Below are positions 37,775 to 44,559 of a DNA stretch of 64,000 nucleotides, piece after piece. The notes beneath the pieces are model-generated. The model was not told where the DNA came from and ran no database searches. It saw only the letters and a list, made by a program, of their open reading frames with translations. This DNA comes from CAVYXA01 sp963846775 (lineage in GTDB: Bacteria; Verrucomicrobiota; Verrucomicrobiia; Chthoniobacterales; UBA10450), in NCBI GenBank assembly GCA_963846775.1, contig CAWJXB010000001.1, forward strand, positions 124,001 through 188,000, given 5' to 3'. A program made the position numbers and the translations under genes. Position 1 is the first letter of the stretch, and each line of letters begins with the position of its first letter.

Positions 37775-37812
37775 ACCGGCGCGCAACTCACGTTGCGCGC
37801 CGGTTCGTTTTT
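37775..37812. terminator. terminator after kelch paralogue 3, also facing lipB
   Basis: The same ACCGGCGCGCAA/TTGCGCGCCGGT hairpin as after paralogues 1 and 2, followed by CGTTTTT on the plus strand. It lies between convergent genes, so it may also serve lipB, although the minus-strand T-run is poor. Confidence 0.75.
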
Positions 37813-37822
37813 CAGCGAAAAT

Positions 37823-38509
37823 CTAACGCGCCAACGGCGAGAGATGCAGCAGCGAACCGTCGCTGGTGAGATTTGCGATCGAGTGATAAGCAATCTCTGC
37901 AACGCGTCGACTCACATCTGCCGGTGAAAACGTCTGTCCGGTCTCTTTTTCAATGGACGTCATCGTGACGTTTTTGATCCCGCACGGCACGATGTAATCG
38001 AACGGGCTCAGATCGCCGGACACGTTCAACGCGAACCCATGCATGGTGATCCAGTGACGCACACCCACCCCGATCGACGCAATCTTCCTCTCTTCCACCC
38101 ACACCCCCGTTAGGCCAGGGCGCGTCCGCGCTGCGATGTCGAAGATCCGCAGCGTTTTTACCAGCAGTTCCTCGATCCAGCGCAGATAACGGTGCAAATC
38201 CTGCCCGCACCGGCGAAGATCGACAATGGGATAACCTATCAGTTGGCCGGGACCGTGATAGGTGGCCTGGCCGCCGCGATTGATCGTGAAAACCGGATGC
38301 GGCAATTTTTTCGCGTCCAACAAGCTGGACTGGTCAGGCGTCCTGCCGATGGTATAAACCGGATCGTGCTCGAGCATGAGCAATTGGTCAGGCGCCCGGC
38401 GGTCCTCGCGTTTCCGGGCCACGATTTCCTCCTGCATTTTCAACGCGTCCGCGAAATTCATTCGCTCCAGCCAGTGCCACTCAAAAATTCTTTCTGCCGC
38501 CCTGTTCAT
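37823..38509 (-). CDS. lipB: lipoyl(octanoyl) transferase LipB
   Basis: 228 aa, normal length. It transfers octanoyl groups from acyl carrier protein to lipoyl domains. The RGGQATYHGPGQLIGYPI signature lies at 78-95, the catalytic Lys142 in RKIASIGVG, and the catalytic Cys176 in VPCGIKN. A target in this window is GcvH. The start overlaps the ruvC stop by 4 bp, so the two genes are translated from one message. Confidence 0.95.
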   Translation of the reverse strand: MNRAAERIFEWHWLERMNFADALKMQEEIVARKREDRRAPDQLLMLEHDPVYTIGRTPDQSSLLDAKKLPHPVFTINRGGQATYHGPGQLIGYPIVDLRRCGQDLHRYLRWIEELLVKTLRIFDIAARTRPGLTGVWVEERKIASIGVGVRHWITMHGFALNVSGDLSPFDYIVPCGIKNVTMTSIEKETGQTFSPADVSRRVAEIAYHSIANLTSDGSLLHLSPLAR

Positions 38510-39009
38510 ATTTGTTGGTCGGTCGGCACTCCCATGCGTGCCGCTTCCTGCGCCCGTAAATGCGTTAGGCCAATGGCGAGCGCATCCGCAGCATCTGGGT
38601 CTGGCGTCTCGGTTAGACCGAGCAAGGCCCGCACCATGAAAGCGACTTGGTTTTTCCCGGCAGCCCCGCGTCCCACGGTTGCCTGCTTAATCCGTCGCGG
38701 CGAATATTCAAATACCGGAAGCCCATTCTCCGCCGCCGCCAGAATGGCCGCGCCTCGCGCCGCGCCGAGCAATATTGCCGTCTTGTAGCTCTGCACATAA
38801 ATCACCGACTCCAGCGCGCAACAATCCGGCTCGTGCGCACGGATCAATTCCACCAGCCGATCTCGAATCGCCACCAGACAGGAAGAGGATCGGAGCGAAC
38901 TGTGGTTCCGGATCGTCCCGAAGTACAGTGCCTGGGCCTTTCCGTGGTTGGTATCGACAATGGCCACGCCGGTATTTCGCAGAGAAGCATCAACAGCCAG
39001 AACTCGCAC
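38506..39009 (-). CDS. ruvC: Holliday junction resolvase RuvC
   Basis: 167 aa, typical length. The four acidic catalytic residues appear as Asp7 (LAVDASL), Glu67 (CALESVIY), Asp139 and Asp142 (PDPDAADALAIGL). The DNA-binding/dimer helix region QSYKTAILLGAARGA is also standard. It cleaves four-way junctions with RuvAB, which are not in this window. It is coupled to lipB downstream. Confidence 0.95.
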   Translation of the reverse strand: MRVLAVDASLRNTGVAIVDTNHGKAQALYFGTIRNHSSLRSSSCLVAIRDRLVELIRAHEPDCCALESVIYVQSYKTAILLGAARGAAILAAAENGLPVFEYSPRRIKQATVGRGAAGKNQVAFMVRALLGLTETPDPDAADALAIGLTHLRAQEAARMGVPTDQQI

Positions 39010-39110
39010 CAGCTAAATTAAGGTCGACAACGTCGCATTCAAGTAATGCCTTGAGTATCGTGCTCAGCTTCTTGCGACGCGACGCAATCTGGATTAAGAA
39101 ACTTCTCCCG

Positions 39111-39163
39111 CGGTCGGTAGCTCAATCGGTAGAGCAGCCCCGAAAGGATTCGGGGTTGGTTCT
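39111..39163 (+). other. 5' fragment of a tRNA-Lys-like sequence with altered anticodon arm
   Basis: GGTCGGTAGCTCAATCGGTA and the following GAGCAGC match the 5' half of the tRNA-Lys 84 bp downstream. The anticodon arm is replaced by the palindrome CCCCGAAAGGATTCGGGG (39138-39155). The T-arm and 3' acceptor are missing, so it cannot be a functional tRNA. Confidence 0.75.
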
Positions 39164-39194
39164 GATTGAGAAATCGCGTAAGAAACAGAATCGC

Positions 39195-39267
39195 GGGTCG
39201 GTAGCTCAATCGGTAGAGCAGCGCCCTTTTAAGGCGTTGGTTCCGGGTTCGAGTCCCGGCCGACCCA
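39195..39267 (+). tRNA. tRNA-Lys (anticodon TTT)
   Basis: A 73-nt cloverleaf. The acceptor GGGTCGG (39195-39201) pairs with CCGACCC (39260-39266), with A as discriminator. The D-stem is GCTC/GAGC, the anticodon stem GCGCC/GGCGT closes the loop CTTTTAA (anticodon TTT), and the T-arm is CCGGGTTCGAGTCCCGG. The CCA is not encoded. A related 5' fragment lies upstream and a 3' fragment downstream. Confidence 0.95.
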
Positions 39268-39277
39268 ATTCCTATAT

Positions 39278-39535
39278 ATGGCTTGGGTTTACATTTTACG
39301 TGGCACGCAGCGGTATTACATTGGTGCGACCGACAATCTTGAACGCCGAACCGCGGAGCACAAGCGCGGTAGCAATCACACAACGCATCGGTTCGGACGC
39401 GAAATAGAACTCGTCGCGGCGAAAGAACTCCCATCGATGACCGAAGCACGCAAACTGGAGCGGGCTCTAAAACAAAAAAAGAATCCGCGACTGGCGATTC
39501 ATCTATTGAACTCCACACATAGATTCAATGATTGA
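39278..39535 (+). CDS. GIY-YIG nuclease domain protein (UPF0213-like)
   Basis: 85 aa comprising one GIY-YIG domain. WVYILRGTQRYYIGATDNLE carries the VYI...YIG core, the catalytic Arg lies in LERRTAEHKRG, and KLERALKQKKNPRLAIHLL holds the family's C-terminal helices with Glu. It starts 10 bp after the tRNA-Lys and stops inside the first bases of a tRNA 3' fragment. Relatives include structure-selective nucleases of the YhbQ group and homing-endonuclease domains. Position between tRNA pieces suggests a mobile cassette, which is inference. Confidence 0.85.
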   Translation: MAWVYILRGTQRYYIGATDNLERRTAEHKRGSNHTTHRFGREIELVAAKELPSMTEARKLERALKQKKNPRLAIHLLNSTHRFND

Positions 39536-40244
39536 GAGCAGCCCCGAAAGCTTTCGGGGTTGGTTCCGGGTTCGAGTCCCGGCCGACCCACTCTAGCAAA
39601 TCGCGCAGCGAATTCTTTTGTCGATCCAACTGGAAGATCGACAATCCGGCCGCGGTCGCGGCTCGCCAATCGCGCTCGGGATCGTCGCCGACGTGTAGGA
39701 CCTCGTTTGTCGGCAAAGTGATGAACTTCAGCGCGCGGCGGAACATTTCGGGATCCGGTTTATCCGCGCCGATCTCGCTCGAGACAAAAACGTGAGCGAA
39801 ATACTTCGAGATGCCGAGCTGTTCGAGAATGAAGCGCAGGCGACCATCGAAATTCGAAACGACTGCGAGCTGAAATCGTGGTTGCAGTTTTTCCAGAACA
39901 TCGATCACCTCGGGATACAACGCCCACACGTTCGCTTCGGCGAAATGTTCGTAGGCGATCTCGAAAAAATTATCGCGATCCAGCGCGGTCAAACCTGGCG
40001 CCGCCTCATCCAGAACAAGCCCGACCAGCTCGCGCCACCAGCCTTTATCGTCGTCCTCGCGCGGTCCATTGATCGCAGCGCGCCCCGGCATTTTCTCCCA
40101 TGCCGAATAAAATGCCCGATTCAGTTTGTGGGGATCGAGCTTGAGCCCGACTTCGTTCCCAACGAGCGCATAATGATCGCCCACGGTCTTGGTCAGATAA
40201 AAGAGCGTGCCGACCGCGTCAAAAAAAATCGCTTTGATCGCCAT
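39525..40244 (-). CDS. HAD-superfamily hydrolase
   Basis: 239 aa. Motif I is IFFDAVGTLFY (the second Asp of DxD is replaced by Val-Gly: D9-A-V-G-T), motif II VVSNFDGR, motif III Lys in ADKPDPEMF, motif IV HVGDDPERD. HAD phosphatases use the first Asp as nucleophile; the usual second Asp is absent, as in some HAD members with altered chemistry. Residues about 219-239 (VGRDSNPEPTPKAFGAALNH) are translated from the antisense of the tRNA fragment, so the native C-terminus ended earlier or was displaced. Substrate unknown. Confidence 0.8.
   Translation of the reverse strand: MAIKAIFFDAVGTLFYLTKTVGDHYALVGNEVGLKLDPHKLNRAFYSAWEKMPGRAAINGPREDDDKGWWRELVGLVLDEAAPGLTALDRDNFFEIAYEHFAEANVWALYPEVIDVLEKLQPRFQLAVVSNFDGRLRFILEQLGISKYFAHVFVSSEIGADKPDPEMFRRALKFITLPTNEVLHVGDDPERDWRAATAAGLSIFQLDRQKNSLRDLLEWVGRDSNPEPTPKAFGAALNH
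39534..39590 (+). other. 3' fragment of a tRNA-Lys-like sequence with altered anticodon arm
   Basis: GAGAGCAGC, then the palindrome CCCCGAAAGCTTTCGGGG, then TTGGTTCCGGGTTCGAGTCC and the complete 3' acceptor CCGACCCA. It matches the 3' part of the tRNA-Lys except for the anticodon arm. Its first 30 bases also repeat the end of the upstream fragment at 39131-39162. The HAD gene on the other strand reads through it. Confidence 0.75.
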
Positions 40245-40311
40245 AGGGTTTGCACGATGTAACGGAGATTCTTCTCGCGCGGCGGCGGGATCAAAATGAC
40301 AGGGTAATCAT

Positions 40312-41430
40312 ATGTTTCAACAATCCACGATCCCTGTCGAACACGACGACCCAATCAACGCAAAGATTCTCGCCATTTCCGAGGATAAGATCGAGGGGTT
40401 CGTGCGCAAGCCGTTTGCGGAAATCGGGCGGCGATCGGGCGTGGATATCGATGTTGTGATGGAGCGGATCGTCGCGATGCTGCGCGCGGGAACGATTCGG
40501 CGCGTCCGGCAAACGTTACTCGCGACCAATCTGGCCAACGGCGCGCTGGTCGCCTGGAAGGTTCCAGAAAACAAGATCGACAGCGCGTTTGATTGGATGT
40601 TTCAGCGAGATCCGTTTTCGGGGCATGTCGTGTTACGTTCCACCGACACCATCACTGCCGGCTCGGATTACAAACTCTGGACGACCGTGAAAGTGCCGCG
40701 CGGATTTTCATTGGAAGCGCATTGCGAATTGCTCGCGAAAAAAATAGGGGCGGAACGGTTCCGGATCATGCCGGCCAATGGTATTTTTACTCTTGGAGTC
40801 GGACACGTGCGCCGGAAGACGATCGAGCCCGGAAGCAGAGGCGATCAACCGGCGAAAATGATCCGAGTCGAAGTTGTCGATCTGACCGAGCAGGAATGGA
40901 ATGTCTTGCTCGCGCTGAAACGCGAATTCAAAGCAGAAGAGATTCAGCCAAATCCGTGGGCGGGCCGGGCTCATGAAGCAGGCGTGTCGCTCGATGAATT
41001 TTGTCGCATTGCCGAGGATCTGAATGCGAGAAAAATCATCGGTCGTTTCTCAACCTTTCTCGAACATGTGAAGCCGTCCGCCGCCGGTGTGCGCGTAACG
41101 CGCTTCAACGCGCTGTTTCACTGGGCGGTGCCGTCCGGCCGGGAGATCGAAGCCGGCGGCGAAGTCGGGCGGCATCACATTCTCACGCACTGCTACTGGC
41201 GCGAAGCCGGACCGGAATTCAAGAACGTCAACATCATGGCCGTTGCCCACGGCACGGACAAGAATTTGTTGCTCGATCACAAAGCCGCGATCGATCGACA
41301 TCTACAAGCAACCGGCATCCCCGTTGCCTACACGAATGTTTTCTGGGGCGGTCGGAGCGAGATCAAGCCCTCCGAGATTTCACCGCGCGTCTATCGCGAG
41401 TGGCTGGCTAAGATCGTTACGCCCGCGTAA
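40312..41430 (+). CDS. two-module Lrp/AsnC-type protein, possibly siroheme decarboxylase-like (AhbA-AhbB)
   Basis: 372 aa with two similar halves. Each has an HTH-like region (FAEIGRRSGVDIDVVMERIV; VSLDEFCRIAEDLNARKIIG) followed by an AsnC-type ligand fold (GALVAWKVPENKIDSAFDWM; FNALFHWAVPSGREIEAGGE). This arrangement resembles fused AhbA and AhbB, which convert siroheme to didecarboxysiroheme. Free Lrp regulators are about 150-160 aa with one module. No other alternative-haem gene is nearby, while a coproporphyrin-pathway HemQ is encoded 17.5 kb away. A regulator role is the main alternative. Confidence 0.55.
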   Translation: MFQQSTIPVEHDDPINAKILAISEDKIEGFVRKPFAEIGRRSGVDIDVVMERIVAMLRAGTIRRVRQTLLATNLANGALVAWKVPENKIDSAFDWMFQRDPFSGHVVLRSTDTITAGSDYKLWTTVKVPRGFSLEAHCELLAKKIGAERFRIMPANGIFTLGVGHVRRKTIEPGSRGDQPAKMIRVEVVDLTEQEWNVLLALKREFKAEEIQPNPWAGRAHEAGVSLDEFCRIAEDLNARKIIGRFSTFLEHVKPSAAGVRVTRFNALFHWAVPSGREIEAGGEVGRHHILTHCYWREAGPEFKNVNIMAVAHGTDKNLLLDHKAAIDRHLQATGIPVAYTNVFWGGRSEIKPSEISPRVYREWLAKIVTPA

Positions 41431-41462
41431 GAATAAAGCGTTCAAACGGTTCATGCCGATTC

Positions 41463-41565
41463 TGTCATGTTGGTCCCGCAGTCGCGGGAGAAACATCTCT
41501 GACTTTTTTTTCTTAACCGCGCGTGTAGAAATGGTTAGAGATTTTTCGCTCCGCTTAGAATGACA
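41463..41565. repeat. CATTCTGAGC-type inverted-repeat element
   Basis: TGTCATGTTGGTCCCGCAGT with the TCCCGCAGTCGCGGGA hairpin begins it and CGCTCCGCTTAGAATGACA ends it. The terminal TGTCAT/ATGACA repeats are inverted. It matches 30854-30986 in order of parts and separates the Lrp-type gene from trpD. Confidence 0.75.
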
Positions 41566-41602
41566 ATCGCGCTTAACTACTCTGTTTAATGGCACGACGC
41601 AC

Positions 41603-42634
41603 ATGCGATCTCTGATTTCGAAATTGGACAGCGGCTTCGATCTCGCTCGCGGCGAGATCGATTTCGCCGTGGCGCAATTGCTTTCCGACAACATCGACGC
41701 GCCGAGCAAGGTCGCGTTTCTCGATGCGCTCCATCGAAAAGGTGAAACCGCCGAGGAGATCATCGGCTTCACCCAATCCCTGATGAAGGGCGCGATCGAT
41801 CCGGGGATCGATCCGGCGACATTACCAGGGCCGATGATCGATGTGGGCGGAACCGGTGGCGGCGCTTCGGGCCGCTTTAACGTCGCGCCGGCGGTGATGT
41901 TTGTGCTGGCTGCGGGCGGTGCAGTCGTGGTGAAACACGCCAGCCGCAGCGGAACGGCCCGGACCAGCACCGAAGACGTCCTCACTGAATTGCAGGTTCC
42001 GGTTCGTTTGTCTTCTGACCAGTTGAGCGAATCGTTGAAGCGGTTCGGGCTCGGATTTGTTTCCGCGGCAGATTATCACCCCGCCTTTCGCGCGATGGTC
42101 GAGCTGCGCAGACCACTCGCCGCCGACAACGTGACCAGCGTCTTGAACTTGATTGGCCCGCTCCTCAATCCCGCCAGGCCGCGCCGGCAATTGATCGGCG
42201 TTTTCGCCCCGCGATTGCCGCCGGTTCTCGCGGAAGTGCTGCGCGAGCTTGGTCGCGACCGTGCCTGGGTCGTTCATGGACTCGCCGATTCGGAAGAGGG
42301 CCTGGACGACATTTCCATTTGCGGCGCAACCACCATTGCAGACCTTGACGGCGCGAAAATCAACTCGGCTGTTCTCGATGTGGCATGGATCGGGATTCCC
42401 CGGGCCACACTTGAGGACTTGCGCGGCGGCGACGCTCGGGAAGATGCGAAGACGGTTGAAGGAATTTTGTCGTGCGAGATTACCGGAGCGAAACGCGACA
42501 TGGTAATCGCCAATGCCGCTGCCGGATTTGTCGTGGCTGGCCGGGCGCGCGAACTGAATGCCGGTATCGCTCTTGCGCACGAGCAGATCGAAAGTGGCCG
42601 CGCCCTCGAGAAATTGCGCGCCGTTGCCGGATAG
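41603..42634 (+). CDS. trpD: anthranilate phosphoribosyltransferase TrpD
   Basis: 343 aa, normal length. It joins anthranilate and phosphoribosyl pyrophosphate in tryptophan synthesis. The PRPP loop DVGGTGGGASGRFNVAP lies near 80-96, followed by VVKHASRSGTARTSTEDVL, where canonical TrpD has KHGNR-SS-SGSADVLE. LNLIGPLLNPARPRRQLIGV is the family's second signature. The KHASRSG variant (usually KHGNRS) is slightly unusual but keeps the Lys-His and Arg. No other trp gene is adjacent, so the gene is isolated from a trp operon. Confidence 0.88.
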   Translation: MRSLISKLDSGFDLARGEIDFAVAQLLSDNIDAPSKVAFLDALHRKGETAEEIIGFTQSLMKGAIDPGIDPATLPGPMIDVGGTGGGASGRFNVAPAVMFVLAAGGAVVVKHASRSGTARTSTEDVLTELQVPVRLSSDQLSESLKRFGLGFVSAADYHPAFRAMVELRRPLAADNVTSVLNLIGPLLNPARPRRQLIGVFAPRLPPVLAEVLRELGRDRAWVVHGLADSEEGLDDISICGATTIADLDGAKINSAVLDVAWIGIPRATLEDLRGGDAREDAKTVEGILSCEITGAKRDMVIANAAAGFVVAGRARELNAGIALAHEQIESGRALEKLRAVAG

Positions 42635-42660
42635 CGCTTGGGGGCAGGCAATGCGCTATC
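42630..42660. other. hairpin spanning the convergent trpD and birA stops
   Basis: GATAGCGC (42630-42637) and GCGCTATC (42653-42660) are perfect inverted repeats that include both stop codons. There is no T-run on either strand, so termination is only a possibility. Confidence 0.35.
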
Positions 42661-43270
42661 CCAGGTGGGCGGTGGCGATGCCAGGGTAGCTCCGATCCAA
42701 ATTGCGCAGAAGGGCGATCGCGAATTTGTGGCGATCGACTTCTCGATTCAATGCCATCGCGAGCGAAATGGCGCGTTCTCGCAACTCCTCAGAAAAATCT
42801 TCGGGGGCCTGATTCACGTTGACGCCAATCCCGGCAATCGCGATGTGCCGCGCGTTCGTCTGCGCCCGCATTTCCACCAGGACGCCGGCGACTTTTCGGC
42901 CATCTATCTGGACGTCGTTAGGCGTTTTGAGGCCGACGGAAAGTCCAAACTCCGCCCGGATTGTTTCCGCAACGATTTCCGCGATCCAATCCGTTAGGCG
43001 GTGCGATTCAGCGATGTCGATCTTCGGTCGCAAGAGAATGGAAAACCAAAGTCCCATATGCGGTGCCGATTCCCACCAATTGCTGCGCTGGCCGCGTCCG
43101 GCGGTTTGGTGTTCCGCGAAAATGACGAGGCCTTCTGCCACGTCTCGGCTGGCTCGCTTTAGCACGGAATCGTTGGTCGATGTTGTTTCCTCCAGCACAA
43201 CGATCTCGCGGCCGATCGTGCAGTCGCCCAAAGCGCGCCGCAGTTGCTCGGGATCAAGCGGTGCGGACAT
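42656..43270 (-). CDS. birA: biotin--[acetyl-CoA-carboxylase] ligase
   Basis: 204 aa catalytic-domain-only form. VLEETTSTNDSVLKRA begins the fold, AEHQTAGRGQRSNWWE is the biotinyl-AMP binding loop, and LKTPNDVQIDGRKVAGVLVE carries the catalytic Lys. The N-terminal HTH of the repressor-type BirA is absent, so no biotin-operon control is expected. The ATG at 43270 overlaps the nadC stop by 17 bp; the longer frame to 43354 is antisense-like. It works in the cytoplasm on biotin carboxyl carrier protein. Confidence 0.9.
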   Translation of the reverse strand: MSAPLDPEQLRRALGDCTIGREIVVLEETTSTNDSVLKRASRDVAEGLVIFAEHQTAGRGQRSNWWESAPHMGLWFSILLRPKIDIAESHRLTDWIAEIVAETIRAEFGLSVGLKTPNDVQIDGRKVAGVLVEMRAQTNARHIAIAGIGVNVNQAPEDFSEELRERAISLAMALNREVDRHKFAIALLRNLDRSYPGIATAHLG

Positions 43271-44150
43271 CTGTGATTTCGAGCGAGAGATTAATGGCCG
43301 GCGCGGAATGGGTGAGCGCGCCGATGGAGATGTAATCGACACCGGTGGCGGCAACCTGGCGAATATTTTTCAAAGTGATGCCGCCGCTCGCCTCGAATTT
43401 AGTCTTCCGCCGCATCTGTTTTCTCAATGCGACCGCTTTGCGCATTTCGGTGGAAGGCATGTTGTCGAGTAGAACAAGATCGACCTCCGTGTTGGCAAGA
43501 AGTTCGCGCACTTGGTCGAGCCGATCGGCTTCAACCTCAATGGGGATGCCCGGACGTGCTTTGCGCAGGCGTCGAACCGACTCCGAGATGCTGCGCACTC
43601 CACCGCAAACCCGCAGATGATTATCTTTCACCAGCGCCATGTCGAACAAACCGAATCGGTGATTTTTGCCGCCGCCGGCAATGACCGCTGCTTTTTCCAG
43701 GGCGCGCAGGCCCGGTGTTGTCTTGCGCGTATCCAAAATCTGCACGCGACGACTTCCAGCCGCTTCGACAAATGTTCGCGTCTGCGTCGCGATCCCGCAG
43801 AGGCGTTGCAGAAAATTCAATGTTACCCGTTCGGCTTTAAGAATGGATCGGGCAGGGCCGCAGATTTCGATGATCGTTTCGCCCGACCTGACGCTTGAGC
43901 CGTCTGCGCGCACGATTCGCGTCTTTAGTTTCGGATCAACCCGATGCAAGACTTCGGTCGCGGTTTCAGTGCCGGCAACGACTGCGTTTTCCCGAGAGAT
44001 AATTCGAGCCGCGGCCCGCGCTTGCGCGGGAACGAAAAAGTCGCTCGTGACATCGCCCTGGCCGATGTCTTCGCGAAGAGCGATCTCAATTGGATCGAAA
44101 GAAATTTTGGCCACTACATTCGCTCTGAATTTGTTGCTAGATAGACGCAT
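43254..44150 (-). CDS. nadC: nicotinate-nucleotide pyrophosphorylase NadC
   Basis: 298 aa from the ATG at 44150, the usual length. It converts quinolinate and PRPP to nicotinate mononucleotide. IALREDIGQGDVTSDFFVPA opens the N-terminal domain. TLNFLQRLCGIATQTRTFVE, LDTRKTTPGLRALEKAAV and GGGKNHRFGLFDMALVKDNH are the substrate-binding signatures. FEASGGITLKNIRQVAATGV closes the barrel. It forms an operon with birA, so NAD and biotin utilisation genes are co-expressed here. Confidence 0.95.
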   Translation of the reverse strand: MRLSSNKFRANVVAKISFDPIEIALREDIGQGDVTSDFFVPAQARAAARIISRENAVVAGTETATEVLHRVDPKLKTRIVRADGSSVRSGETIIEICGPARSILKAERVTLNFLQRLCGIATQTRTFVEAAGSRRVQILDTRKTTPGLRALEKAAVIAGGGKNHRFGLFDMALVKDNHLRVCGGVRSISESVRRLRKARPGIPIEVEADRLDQVRELLANTEVDLVLLDNMPSTEMRKAVALRKQMRRKTKFEASGGITLKNIRQVAATGVDYISIGALTHSAPAINLSLEITDVRTA

Positions 44151-44286
44151 TTGCCACCGCTCTGACTGCGCGCAACGGCTGAATATTGAGGCAAATGCGT
44201 GTAGCAATCAAGAAACCGCTGATTCCGAAGAGCTGATCGCGTTCGCGAAACACCGCCCATGAAAACGCCATCCCTCAGTTGCCTTG

Positions 44287-44360
44287 AGAGTGCGGCAGCA
44301 TGCCGCTTTCCCTGTGAGGCTCGGCCTCACGCCCAAACCGCAGACATCTGCCCGCACTCT
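44287..44360. repeat. 74-bp inverted-repeat element
   Basis: AGAGTGCGGCAGCATG at the left and CATCTGCCCGCACTCT at the right are imperfect inverted ends. The centre has a GTGAGGCTCGGCCTCAC hairpin. It is the only structure I see in the 44151-44559 interval between nadC and the dehydrogenase; the rest holds no convincing gene. Confidence 0.65.
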
Positions 44361-44559
44361 AAAAGCAGCTCTAAAAAGAGACTCGGACGGCGCACGCCAA
44401 GGAGAAACAGCAAATACGAGACACGTGCAACCGCCCGAATCAGCCTTAACCTGTAACGTTCGACAGCCTGCGGTGGGCAGCGTTCGAAATTTTTACCAAA
44501 ATTTCGTGTTCAAGGATTAATGGCTAATACCCAAAGAATTGCAGCAGCAATCCCTATAC

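Noticed and set aside
42630..42660. bidirectional terminator between trpD and birA
   Set aside because: The stem is perfect, but neither strand has a T-run and the loop is long. It is listed only as a hairpin.
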